Below are positions 6,450-14,037 of a stretch of 15,923 nt of DNA, in pieces; within the stretch, counting starts at the first letter, position 1, and each line of letters begins with the position of its first letter. This DNA comes from an uncultured Collinsella sp. (GTDB lineage Bacteria; Actinomycetota; Coriobacteriia; Coriobacteriales; Coriobacteriaceae). The stretch lies in contig CABTZM010000033.1 in NCBI GenBank assembly GCA_902489295.1, positions 1 through 15,923 on the forward strand. The letters are read 5' to 3'. The position numbers and the translations under genes are program-made. The notes below the pieces were generated by a model, which saw nothing but the letters and a program-made list of their open reading frames with translations, searched no databases and had not been told where the DNA came from.

Positions 6450-8213
6450 ATGGCAGATTCCACTACCGATTACAACAATCTAGATCCCTTGGGTGACGAG
6501 GCGGCGGTTGTCGATGAGGTCGATGCCGCCGTCTCGGGCGCTCGCAAGAAGCCGCGCGCTGTCGATATGGTCCCCGAAGAGCCCGACGCGATGGCGCCGG
6601 ACGAGGAATACCAACTCACGCCGGCAGGTCGTCGTGAGCGCATTGGGCAGATTGTTTGCCTGATCAAAAAGTATCGCGTGTGGGACAACCTCACGCCGGT
6701 GCGCCTGCGCCGTCTGCTCGAAGAGCTCGGCCCCATGTTCGTCAAGATGGGGCAGATTCTGGCTAACCGTTCCGAGATTTTGCCGCAGCGGTTTTGCGAC
6801 GAGCTGCGTCGCCTGCGCTCCGACGTGGAGCCGGTGCCGTATGAGGTAGTGCTCCGCTGTCTAGAAGAGGAGTACGGCCAGCGCTTGGGGCAGATGTTCG
6901 ACGCGATCGACCCCAACCCGCTCGGAAGCGCGTCGCTCGCGCAGGTACACCGTGCCCGCCTGGTGACGGGCGAGGACGTGGCCGTTAAGGTGCAGCGTCC
7001 CGGCGCGCAACAGGGCATGGCGCAGGACATCGACATCATCCGTTCGGTGGTGCGCATCGTTTCCAAGTTCGTCAACACCGACCAGTTTGTTGACTTACAC
7101 GCCGTCGTCGAGGAGCTGTGGGCCTCGTTTCGCGAGGAGACCAACTTTTTGGCCGAGGCCAAAAACCTCAACGATTTCTATGACTTCCACAAAAGCGTGC
7201 ATGGCGTGTCGTGTCCCAAATCCTACTTGGACCTTTGCACCGAACACGTCGTGGTCATGGACTACATTGACGGCATCTCGATTGCCGATCCCGAGCGCCT
7301 GGTAGCTGAGGGCTATGACCTGGAAAAGATCGGCTCGGCGATCGTCGAGGACTACTCGACGCAGGTGCTCGACGACGGCTTTTTCCATGCCGACCCGCAT
7401 GCGGGAAACATTATCCTCAAGGACGGCATTGTCTACTTTATTGACCTGGGCATGGTCGGGCGCATGTCGAGCCATGACCGCGGCATCGTCAAGGATATGA
7501 TCTTTGCCGTGGCCGAGGGCGACGTGCCCAAGCTCAAGGATTCGCTCATGCGCTTTGCCGTGACGCGCGGCGACTCGGCCGAGCTCGACCATTCGGCCTT
7601 TTTGTCCGATTTGGACTTTATCGTCGCCGACTTTGCGGGTCTTGATCTTAAGGACCTGGATATCGGCGAGTTTTTGACCTCGCTGCTCAATCTGGCACGC
7701 AAAAATGACGTTGAGCTGCCGAGTGTGGTGACGATGTTCGCCCGTGGCATGGTGACGCTCGAGGGCCTGCTGACCGAGTACATGCCCAACGTCAACATGA
7801 TCCAGATCATCCAGACGCACATCAAAAACGAGAAGAGCACCTATGTGCGCGTCCGCGAAATGGGGCGCGATCTTGCCGCGAGCAGCTATCGCGCAGCAAA
7901 AGGCTCGCTCGAGGCGGCCGAGTATCTGGGCTTGGCGTCGCGCATGCTCACGCGCGGCCAGCTTAAGGTGAACACGCAGATCATGAGCAGCGATAAGGCG
8001 CTGCGACAGCTGGGTGGAATTATCGACCGCATGTCGATGGCAATTGTGATTGCCGGCCTGTTTATCGGCTCGTCGGTGGTGTACTACGCGCGCATCGAGC
8101 CGGTTGTGTTTGGTATCCCGGTCATTGGCTTTATGGGCTACGTCAGCGCACTGGTGCTGGCGCTTATGCTGGGCCGCAATATCTGGCTCAACAGTCACGG
8201 CGGCAAGCACTAG
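6450..8213 (+). CDS. ABC1/UbiB/AarF-family atypical kinase, membrane-anchored
   Basis: 587 residues. The first 60 are acidic and disordered-looking. The ABC1 core shows KMGQ (99-102), the alanine-rich loop variant GSAS within PLGSASLAQVHRA (157-169), the beta-3 lysine in VAVKVQRP (K180), the EETNFLAEA segment (229-237), the catalytic loop HADPHAGN (313-320) and IDLG (331-334) in place of DFG. Two hydrophobic segments near the C-terminus (about 530-546 and 552-574) should anchor it in the membrane. The family includes E. coli UbiB, an ATPase needed for ubiquinone synthesis. Coriobacteriia are not ubiquinone producers, so the role here is more likely lipid or isoprenoid handling (inference). 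The ribosome site before ATG 6450 is weak, and coupling to the upstream gene would explain that. Confidence 0.93.
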   Translation: MADSTTDYNNLDPLGDEAAVVDEVDAAVSGARKKPRAVDMVPEEPDAMAPDEEYQLTPAGRRERIGQIVCLIKKYRVWDNLTPVRLRRLLEELGPMFVKMGQILANRSEILPQRFCDELRRLRSDVEPVPYEVVLRCLEEEYGQRLGQMFDAIDPNPLGSASLAQVHRARLVTGEDVAVKVQRPGAQQGMAQDIDIIRSVVRIVSKFVNTDQFVDLHAVVEELWASFREETNFLAEAKNLNDFYDFHKSVHGVSCPKSYLDLCTEHVVVMDYIDGISIADPERLVAEGYDLEKIGSAIVEDYSTQVLDDGFFHADPHAGNIILKDGIVYFIDLGMVGRMSSHDRGIVKDMIFAVAEGDVPKLKDSLMRFAVTRGDSAELDHSAFLSDLDFIVADFAGLDLKDLDIGEFLTSLLNLARKNDVELPSVVTMFARGMVTLEGLLTEYMPNVNMIQIIQTHIKNEKSTYVRVREMGRDLAASSYRAAKGSLEAAEYLGLASRMLTRGQLKVNTQIMSSDKALRQLGGIIDRMSMAIVIAGLFIGSSVVYYARIEPVVFGIPVIGFMGYVSALVLALMLGRNIWLNSHGGKH

Positions 8214-8264
8214 AGGCCGCGACCGTCACCGCATTTTCCTATCGTAAACAATAGCTTTTACCTT

Positions 8265-8292
8265 GGGCTTCGCCTGCGTGCGAGGCCCTTTT
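8265..8292 (+). terminator. Terminator after the ABC1 kinase gene
   Basis: GGGCTTCGC (8265-8273) pairs with GCGAGGCCC (8280-8288) with one wobble, followed by TTTT. It separates the operon from the riboswitch leader that starts about 36 bases on. Confidence 0.75.
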
Positions 8293-8327
8293 GCGTGATA
8301 CCATTTTGACGGTAATAATCGATGGCC

Positions 8328-8503
8328 TAGATGGTGGTGCGGAGACGCATGAATGCGCGGTTTACCTGCGCGTTTGGGAGAATTGGGGTGCAAGTCCCCG
8401 GCTGTACCAGTAACCGTAATTCCTCTTGGCTCGGGATGTTCGCGTCGCAGATCGGACGACGTGCCCGAGTCGTTAAGGTTAAGTCGGATCGCCTCCCATC
8501 TTG
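8328..8503 (+). ncRNA. Cobalamin (B12) riboswitch
   Basis: The conserved core lies at 8375-8420. It has GGGAGAAT (8376-8383), a small hairpin GGGTGCAAGTCCCC (8386-8399), GGCTGT, and then CAGTAACCGTAA. These match the consensus GGGAA, GGTG-AAATCC, AGCTG and CAACTGTAA blocks in the right order. The B12-box region follows as AAGTCGGATCGCC (8481-8493). The closing stem is GATGGTGG (8330-8337) against CCTCCCATC (8492-8500). Downstream, GCGGC-GTAT-GCCGC forms a hairpin with no T-run, which suggests control at the ribosome site rather than by termination. High corrinoid should therefore switch off the surface protein gene that follows. Boundaries are approximate. Confidence 0.87.
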
Positions 8504-8635
8504 CATGCGGCTGCGGCGTATGCCGCCGGTGTGCATAGGGCTCTGGAGGGAAGGGGGACCCCGATGGGGGAACTCGAGCGCAACATGCGCGATGACGTGG
8601 GGCAACCTCAAGGCAACGCTCCAAGTACAGACAAT

Positions 8636-8641
8636 GGGAGG
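8636..8641 (+). promoter_or_regulatory. Ribosome binding site that decides the start of the large surface protein
   Basis: GGGAGG lies 9 bases before ATG 8651 and 3 before ATG 8645. A second purine-rich tract (8545-8558) serves ATG 8564 and could be the riboswitch-controlled one. Confidence 0.5.
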
Positions 8642-8650
8642 CAAATGGAT

Positions 8651-11600
8651 ATGTTTGTGGACGAGCGCCAGCGCGTCTCGCATCGCCGTGGCGCAATTGC
8701 GCGCGGCGTAGCCAAGCGCGGCCTGGTGGCATTCCTGGCCTTCGCGATGGCCTTTGGCACCACGCCGGCTCAGCTGTGGGCCGAGGGCGCCGAGGGCATT
8801 GCCGAGGCTGTGGCTCAGGCTGCGACACCGAGTGAGGGCACGGGGGCCGCGGACGGTGCTGCCGACCAGGGTAAGGCCGAGGTTTCGGATTCCGAGGGCG
8901 CGCCTGCAGCTAGTGCCGCCACTACAGAGGCGGCAACTGGCGACGAGGGCTCGGCGACGGGGGAGAACCCTACCGCGAGCGAGCAGTCTTCGACGGCATC
9001 CGCTGGCCAAGCAGGATCTGCCGCCGTGGCTGCCGTCCAGACGGAGAGCCCGACAGAAACCGGCGATGTCGCCAAGAAGCAAGTCGAGGTCTCGTTCTCG
9101 ATTATCGGCACCGATGCCGACGGCAAGGCTCAGACCTGGGTGGCACCTACGCAGCTCAAGCTCGACGAGGGCGCGACGGCTGCGGATGCCTTCATTAAGC
9201 TGCAGGAGAAGACGGGCTTCAAGGCGGACTACGATCCGAACACGGCATACGGGTTCTACCTCAAAAGCATCACATCCCCGAGCGATGGCCGCACGCTTGC
9301 CTACGATCCGACGACTTATGCCTTCTGGCAGCTGTTTGTCGATGGCGCGTCTTCCTCGGTTGGCGCGAGCAGCGTCAAGCTCACCCAGGGGCAGAAGATT
9401 GAGTTTGCCTATACGGCTGGTAGCTCGTCCCCTGTCGTTAAGGACCAGCTTGCCGCAAATGTGACCGTCATTGGTCGCGATGCCCAGGGCAAGACTCAGA
9501 CTTGGGTCGATAACGCGCAGTATGTGGTGACGTCCGGCTCGAGCGCACTTGACCTTACGAAGGTCGCGCTCGAGGCGAATGACATCGACGCCGTTGCTGC
9601 GGGCTCCTTCATTCTGAGCCTTAAGTACAACGGCGTTGAGCTGGGTACGCCGCTCGATTATTCGACCTATTGGCAGCTGTTCATCAACGGCAAGTCGAGC
9701 GACTTCACGGCAGACAATGTCACCATTCATGCTGGCGATACCGTTACGTGGTTCTACGGTGGCTGGGGCGACCAGTTGCCCTCTGATTCCGTCCATGCTT
9801 CCGTTCAGGTCCTCGGTAAGGGCAAGGACGGCAAGCAGCAGGTTTGGGCCTCGACGGGCCAGGCGAGTCTCAAGGCAGGCTCTACTGCCAAGGATCTCCT
9901 TGAGCAGACCGGCCTTACTCTCGATGCTGGCGAATCGCCTTGGGGCTGGTTCCTCAACGGTATTACTTCGCCGTTCGATGGTAAGTCCTATGGCTGGGAT
10001 GCTGCGACTAATAGCTATTGGCGCTTCTACGTAAATGGCAAGTTCGCCGACGTTGGCGCCGGTGCCTACAAGCTCCAGGAGGGTGACGCCGTCACCTTTA
10101 TGTATGGTGCTGACGCCGATGCCCTCCCCGGTCAGGTTCTTGGGTCCGTCGATGTTATCGGTCCCGATGCCAACGGCAACAATACTCGCTGGGGCTCGGC
10201 AAGCAATGTTTCTCTGCCCGAAGGCTCTACGGCCCAGGACCTTATTGAGACGGTTCTGAAGGCGAAGAGCGTTGATTACAACGCCTCCCAGAGCGGTGCA
10301 TACTGGTTCCTGAATTCCATTACTTCGCCGTTCGATCACAAGCCGTATGTCTGGGATGCTGCGACCAATAAATATTGGCATCTGTATATCAATGGAGAGC
10401 CCTCCTTACTCTGCGCCAATCAGATTACGCTCAAGAGCGACGATAAGGTTACGCTTGCCTATACAACTGATAAATCGCCCATGCCCGATCCCGACAAGAT
10501 TGTCGTGGACCCGAGCGCGACGACTCCTGATTGGGATGCCGAGTGGGCCGGCTACGGCAACAGCGGCAACGGTTCGACCGTAACGGATGCCAAGACGCCT
10601 GCGCAGGCCGCCGGTCTCAAGTGGGCCTTCGATTGGAAGGCCGAGTCTGGCCAGCAGTATGCCAACTGCAGCGAACCTGTCATCGCTAACGGTTTTGTGT
10701 ACATCGCGACCGAGAACGAGCTCATTAAGATCGATTCGTCCACGGGCAAAAAGGTTGCCTCTGCGCCGCTTGCCTCCAAGGTGAGCTATACCTCTCGTCC
10801 GATCTATACCAATGGCCTTATCATCGTTCCGCTCAACGGCGGTGCGGTCCAGGCGATTACTGCAGACAAGCTGATCTGCAAGTGGCTGACGCCTGGTTTG
10901 ACGGATTTGACGCAGAGCTCCTGCACCGTCGTTTCGGACGGCGAGTACGTCTATGTAGGCTCGGTCGATATTTCGTATGACGAGAATTACAACGCGACCT
11001 ACGGCAACGGCTCCTTTGCACGCATTAAGATTGCCACGGGCGAAGTTTCTTGGCAGAACATCGACCCTACCGAGGGCTATTACTGGACTGGTGCGGCTTT
11101 GACGGATAAGTATGCCATCGTTCCTACGAGCGCGGGTACGCTTAAGTGCATTGATAAGACGACGGGCGATGTCGTTTCGACCATGGAGCTCGGCGCTGTC
11201 GCAAATGCCGATTGCATTGCCGATCCGTCCAATGGTTCGACCTTCTATCAGATGACGCACGACGGAAAGCTCCATGTGATTTCGCTTTCGGCGAAGGGTG
11301 TGCTGAGCGCACAGAAGACGGTTGATCTGGGCCTTACGAATAATCTGAGCGCCCCTGCGGTGTCTGGTGACAATCTGATTGTCGGCGGACAGACGGCTAC
11401 TGGCTCTGCTCTGGTTCTCTATAACCTGAAGACGGGTAAGACCACGATGGTCGCTGCTGCCGACGGCAAGGCGCTGCCGGCTGGCCTCAACGGTATTGCT
11501 GCTACTCCGCTGGTGAGTGTTCAGGGCGGCAAGACCTATGTGTACTTCACCGTTAACAGCGCGGATAGCAAGGATTACGTCAACTACTCTGCTGGTGGTG

Positions 11601-12439
11601 GCGTGTATCGCTATACGCTCGGCGATGCAGAGGCGACGCAGATTTATGATGCGGCTGGCCATTACCAGTACTGTGACTCTCCGGTCATTGCCGATGCTTC
11701 TGGCAATCTCTACTACATTAATGATTCGGGCACGCTGTTTAAACTTGGAGCTGTCGAGTCTTGGACGGTTGCCTTTAACTCCAACGGCGGGTCTGCTTGC
11801 GACACTAAGTTTGTTGCTACGGCCGATGGCAAGCTGGTCAAGCCGGCCGATCCGACGCGCGATGGCTACACTTTCGGCGGTTGGTATACCGATGAGGCTT
11901 GCACGCAGGCGTATGACTTTAGCACGCCGGTGACGGCCGATCTGACGCTGTATGCCAAGTGGACCAAGAATGCCGTTAACCCTGGCGGTAATGGCGGCGC
12001 TGGTTCGAATGGCGGCGGCGGTTCTGGTACCGGTACTGGTTCCGGCACTGGCGCTGGCACTGGCACGGGTTCCGGCTCCGGCTCGAAGGGCGGCGCTGTC
12101 GCCCCGGGTCATAAGCCGACGACCAAGACGACGGTGTCGACCAAGACCGAGACCAAGGACAACAAGTCCGACAAGAAGGACTCCGATAAGTCCGATAAGA
12201 AGGACGAGAAGAAGTCTGACAAGAAGTCTGACAAGAAGGACAGCAAGTCCGACAAGAAGTCCGACAAGAAGTCCGATTCCAAGTCCGATACGGGTGCTGC
12301 TTCCACGACCACTGCTAAGAAGTCCTCTAGTGCTTCCGAGCAGGAGACTGGCACCAACCCGCTCGCCATTGTTGGCGTTGCCGCCGGCGTCATCGGTCTC
12401 GCCATCGTCGGCGTGTTCGTGTTCACCAAACGTCGGTAG
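8651..12439 (+). CDS. B12-regulated surface protein: four DUF4430 modules, PQQ-like propeller, InlB-type repeat
   Basis: 1262 residues from ATG 8651. In-frame ATGs at 8645 and 8564 are alternatives. The stretch 8564-8644 uses codons rare in this window (AGG, ACA, CCA), so I treat it as leader. Order: signal peptide (arginine-rich n-region, core LVAFLAFAMAFG, cleavage near AQLWA-EG); Ala/Thr/Ser-rich linker to about 140; four DUF4430-like modules at about 145-260, 268-375, 380-492 and 498-610, each with an YW-x-L/F-x-V/I-NG strand; PQQ-type beta-propeller repeats, 654-1036; one InlB/Flg_new repeat (GGWYTDEACTQAYDF), about 1037-1107; Gly-rich then Lys/Asp/Ser-rich spacer, 1110-1214; hydrophobic anchor with a KRR tail, 1237-1262. 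A sortase site would fall at EQETG, which lacks the usual LPxTG proline. DUF4430 is the C-terminal cobalamin-contacting domain of transcobalamin and intrinsic factor. With the riboswitch, surface corrinoid capture is the best reading (inference). Confidence 0.92.
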   Translation: MFVDERQRVSHRRGAIARGVAKRGLVAFLAFAMAFGTTPAQLWAEGAEGIAEAVAQAATPSEGTGAADGAADQGKAEVSDSEGAPAASAATTEAATGDEGSATGENPTASEQSSTASAGQAGSAAVAAVQTESPTETGDVAKKQVEVSFSIIGTDADGKAQTWVAPTQLKLDEGATAADAFIKLQEKTGFKADYDPNTAYGFYLKSITSPSDGRTLAYDPTTYAFWQLFVDGASSSVGASSVKLTQGQKIEFAYTAGSSSPVVKDQLAANVTVIGRDAQGKTQTWVDNAQYVVTSGSSALDLTKVALEANDIDAVAAGSFILSLKYNGVELGTPLDYSTYWQLFINGKSSDFTADNVTIHAGDTVTWFYGGWGDQLPSDSVHASVQVLGKGKDGKQQVWASTGQASLKAGSTAKDLLEQTGLTLDAGESPWGWFLNGITSPFDGKSYGWDAATNSYWRFYVNGKFADVGAGAYKLQEGDAVTFMYGADADALPGQVLGSVDVIGPDANGNNTRWGSASNVSLPEGSTAQDLIETVLKAKSVDYNASQSGAYWFLNSITSPFDHKPYVWDAATNKYWHLYINGEPSLLCANQITLKSDDKVTLAYTTDKSPMPDPDKIVVDPSATTPDWDAEWAGYGNSGNGSTVTDAKTPAQAAGLKWAFDWKAESGQQYANCSEPVIANGFVYIATENELIKIDSSTGKKVASAPLASKVSYTSRPIYTNGLIIVPLNGGAVQAITADKLICKWLTPGLTDLTQSSCTVVSDGEYVYVGSVDISYDENYNATYGNGSFARIKIATGEVSWQNIDPTEGYYWTGAALTDKYAIVPTSAGTLKCIDKTTGDVVSTMELGAVANADCIADPSNGSTFYQMTHDGKLHVISLSAKGVLSAQKTVDLGLTNNLSAPAVSGDNLIVGGQTATGSALVLYNLKTGKTTMVAAADGKALPAGLNGIAATPLVSVQGGKTYVYFTVNSADSKDYVNYSAGGGVYRYTLGDAEATQIYDAAGHYQYCDSPVIADASGNLYYINDSGTLFKLGAVESWTVAFNSNGGSACDTKFVATADGKLVKPADPTRDGYTFGGWYTDEACTQAYDFSTPVTADLTLYAKWTKNAVNPGGNGGAGSNGGGGSGTGTGSGTGAGTGTGSGSGSKGGAVAPGHKPTTKTTVSTKTETKDNKSDKKDSDKSDKKDEKKSDKKSDKKDSKSDKKSDKKSDSKSDTGAASTTTAKKSSSASEQETGTNPLAIVGVAAGVIGLAIVGVFVFTKRR
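9962..10038 (+). repeat. Internal DNA repeat in DUF4430 module 3
   Basis: 61 of 77 bases match 10319-10395, including identical runs of 18 (ATTACTTCGCCGTTCGAT) and 15 (CTGGGATGCTGCGAC) bases. It encodes the ITSPFDGKSYGWDAATNSYW segment. Confidence 0.8.
10319..10395 (+). repeat. Internal DNA repeat in DUF4430 module 4
   Basis: Partner of 9962-10038. It encodes the ITSPFDHKPYVWDAATNKYW segment. Modules 1 and 2 do not share this DNA-level similarity. Confidence 0.8.
12164..12290 (+). repeat. Low-complexity Lys/Asp/Ser codon repeat in the spacer
   Basis: Many near-copies of TCCGACAAGAAG encode S-D-K-K-type units. The tract is a candidate for copy-number variation between strains. Its product is a highly charged spacer just before the membrane anchor, of the kind that crosses the cell wall. 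Confidence 0.75.
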
Positions 12440-12448
12440 GTGAGGGCT

Positions 12449-13351
12449 GTGTCCAATAAATCCAAGGACGCTGACCCCAAGCAACCAGATTCCTCGTTCA
12501 TTCAGTTCGACGATTCAAAGCAACAGGGCGCCGCTTCGGCGGCGTCCGCCCCTCGACGGAAGGCGCTTCTTGGCGTTCTGACTGCCGCGTGCGTTGCGCT
12601 GATTGTCATATCGCTGGGCTTCGTCCATCCTTCCGAGAGCGGCGCCTGGTCCATTGACTGGATCGTTCAGGCCGTGACGGGGGAGAGCGTCGTCGCCAAG
12701 GACACCAAGGGGTTTGGCTCGACTACGACTTCGGGCGAGGCCAGTTCCAAGGATTCCAAATCTTCGAATGATGCAAAAGACGAGCCCAAGGGTTCGAACG
12801 ACGCCAAGGACGATTCCGAGTCTTCAAACAAGGAATCGGACAAAAACTCGGACGGCAAGAAGTCCGGCGAAAAAGGGGCTGGTCATAAAAAGATCGACAG
12901 CAACCAGTCGACTTCTCAGAATTCGACAGCGTCTGGCGGAACCGGCTCATCGTCTGGAACCTCTGTCGCGTCGGGTGGATCCTCCGCCGCTCCCGATAAC
13001 GGCAATGCCTCTGCGGGCGACCAGGGCACCTCTCAGGAGCCGAGCTACGTTACCGTGACGGTCTCGGTCACTTCGAGCGCCGTGGGCAATCCTGTCTCGT
13101 CTGGCGGTACGTTCACCTTCAACGAGGGCGCCACGGTTTACGACGCTCTGTGCGCGTTGGGCCTTTCCGTAAATGCGCACGGCTCGTCGTACGGCACGTA
13201 TGTTGCGGCTATCGGCGGCTTGGCCGAAAAGCAGTACGGCGGCACGAGCGGCTGGATGTACTCCGTTAATGGCGCAACGCCCATGACGGCCTGCAGCAAC
13301 TACGTTCTCTCCAATGGCGACAACGTGGTCTGGTATTACGTGACGGGCTAG
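12449..13351 (+). CDS. Membrane-anchored DUF4430 protein, partner of the large surface protein
   Basis: 300 residues from GTG 12449, preceded by AGGTGAGGG, which overlaps the upstream stop codon region. GTG 12440, one base after the upstream stop, is an alternative with no ribosome site. Order: polar cytoplasmic N-terminus; one transmembrane helix after RRK (about 39-58, LLGVLTAACVALIVISLGF), giving an outside C-terminus; a long Ser/Lys/Asp/Gly-rich spacer with a repeated SNDAKD unit (about 85-195); and a classical DUF4430 domain (about 201-300) with GATVYDALCALGL, the YGTYVAAIGGLAE segment, GWMYSVNG and NVVWYYV. Close spacing makes co-transcription with the riboswitch-controlled gene very likely. 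It could accept a corrinoid from the larger protein close to the membrane (inference). No transporter gene is present in this window. Confidence 0.9.
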   Translation: MSNKSKDADPKQPDSSFIQFDDSKQQGAASAASAPRRKALLGVLTAACVALIVISLGFVHPSESGAWSIDWIVQAVTGESVVAKDTKGFGSTTTSGEASSKDSKSSNDAKDEPKGSNDAKDDSESSNKESDKNSDGKKSGEKGAGHKKIDSNQSTSQNSTASGGTGSSSGTSVASGGSSAAPDNGNASAGDQGTSQEPSYVTVTVSVTSSAVGNPVSSGGTFTFNEGATVYDALCALGLSVNAHGSSYGTYVAAIGGLAEKQYGGTSGWMYSVNGATPMTACSNYVLSNGDNVVWYYVTG

Positions 13352-13371
13352 GAGCCTCGACATATCGCACC

Positions 13372-13412
13372 AAACGGGCGGTTCGGACAAACATCCGGGC
13401 CGCCCGTTTTTA
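13372..13412 (+). terminator. Terminator of the DUF4430 operon
   Basis: AAACGGGCGG (13372-13381) pairs with CCGCCCGTTT (13400-13409), with an inner CGGA/TCCG stem, followed by TT. It begins 20 bases after the stop codon. Confidence 0.85.
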
Positions 13413-13419
13413 CTGCGAA

Positions 13420-13465
13420 TGGGACGGAGTTTCCCAATCGATGTTCAACCGGAAAGCGCGTCCCG
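13420..13465. repeat. BIME/REP-like inverted module 1
   Basis: TGGGACGGAGTTTCCCA (13420-13436) is followed 12 bases later by its near inverted copy (13449-13465). The stem is GGGACG plus TTTCC around a 3-base mismatch. 35 of 46 positions match the module at 13482-13527. Confidence 0.75.
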
Positions 13466-13481
13466 CTCTGGAGGTGAATTC

Positions 13482-13527
13482 TGGGATGCAGTTTCCGGTT
13501 CGATGGCCATTGGGAAAGCGCGTCCCA
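13482..13527. repeat. BIME/REP-like inverted module 2
   Basis: TGGGATGCAGTTTCCGG (13482-13498) and its near inverted copy TGGGAAAGCGCGTCCCA (13511-13527), again 12 bases apart. Both loops contain TCGATG. The two modules are offset by exactly 62 bases. Confidence 0.75.
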
Positions 13528-13565
13528 TTTCGGCACTGAAGCCCGTCTCACACGCGTCCTCGGCA

Positions 13566-13605
13566 AACAAAAAACCGGCTGGAACGTGATGCCCCAGCCG
13601 GTTTT
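13566..13605 (-). terminator. Strong terminator of the first gtrA-like gene, possibly bidirectional
   Basis: A 12-bp perfect stem (AAAACCGGCTGG at 13571-13582 with 13594-13605). On the minus strand it runs into TTTTTTGTTTG. On the plus strand it ends GGTTTTGCG, so it could also stop read-through from the convergent DUF4430 operon. Confidence 0.88.
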
Positions 13606-13629
13606 GCGTTCAAGCATATGTTCGGCAAT

Positions 13630-14037
13630 CTACGACCTTGCGCCCTCGAGGAAGAAGCGGCGGCTAAAGTAGTTGTACCAGGTGACCAAGAACGTGGCGA
13701 TAGCCTTCATGGCCTGGTAGCCGATGCTCAAAAACGTGACGCCCACAAACATGTATAGGTCGTTGAGGCCCAGGCCAATCACCGACAGGATGGTGAAAAT
13801 CGTGAACTCGCGCTTGCGGCTCATGCCCTCGCGATGGTCGAACACGTACTTCATGCTGAGCCAGTAGTTGACCACGACCGAAGTGACAAACGAAATCGTG
13901 GTGCTCATCAAAAAGTCGAGGTGGAAGAGCTCGACGAGCGCAATGAGCATACCCCAGTCGATGCCAAAGGAGATAAGTCCCACGACAGCAAACTTGAGGA
14001 ACTGCTTGGTATGAGGTTGTGCCAGCGCCTTGCGCAC
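13630..14037 (-). CDS. GtrA-family four-helix membrane protein, copy 1
   Basis: 135 residues and four predicted membrane helices, the usual GtrA size. The family signature is visible: QFLKFAVVGLISFGIDWG at the N-terminus, NYWLSMKYVFDHREGMSRKR in the loop after helix 2, and RRFFLEG at the end. GtrA proteins are thought to help move lipid-linked (often undecaprenyl-phosphate) sugars across the membrane for glycosylation of cell-surface polymers. The start is doubtful. GTG 14037 is the only start codon before the conserved part, it has a poor ribosome site, and the DNA immediately upstream is an unrelated plus-strand coding relic. The original start region may have been replaced. The core of the protein looks intact. 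Confidence 0.82.
   Translation of the reverse strand: MRKALAQPHTKQFLKFAVVGLISFGIDWGMLIALVELFHLDFLMSTTISFVTSVVVNYWLSMKYVFDHREGMSRKREFTIFTILSVIGLGLNDLYMFVGVTFLSIGYQAMKAIATFLVTWYNYFSRRFFLEGARS

Noticed and set aside
7095..8210. Minus-strand open frame of 371 codons opposite the ABC1 kinase.
   Set aside because: His/Asp/Val-rich shadow of a conserved kinase gene, with no independent support.
12164..12290. Repeated 12-base units considered as a CRISPR-like or regulatory array.
   Set aside because: The units are in frame, have no spacers, and encode a charged linker in the surface protein.
8327..12484. Two long open frames on the minus strand (8327-10381 and 10406-12484) opposite the large surface protein.
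   Set aside because: They are antisense to a gene with a signal peptide, recognisable domains and a riboswitch. Their products are Arg/Leu-rich with no motifs, a common by-product of GC-rich third positions.
13834..14037. 5' part of the plus-strand frame that ends at 14166.
   Set aside because: It is antisense to gtrA copy 1. Only the last 42 codons, beyond the gtrA gene, look like genuine coding sequence.
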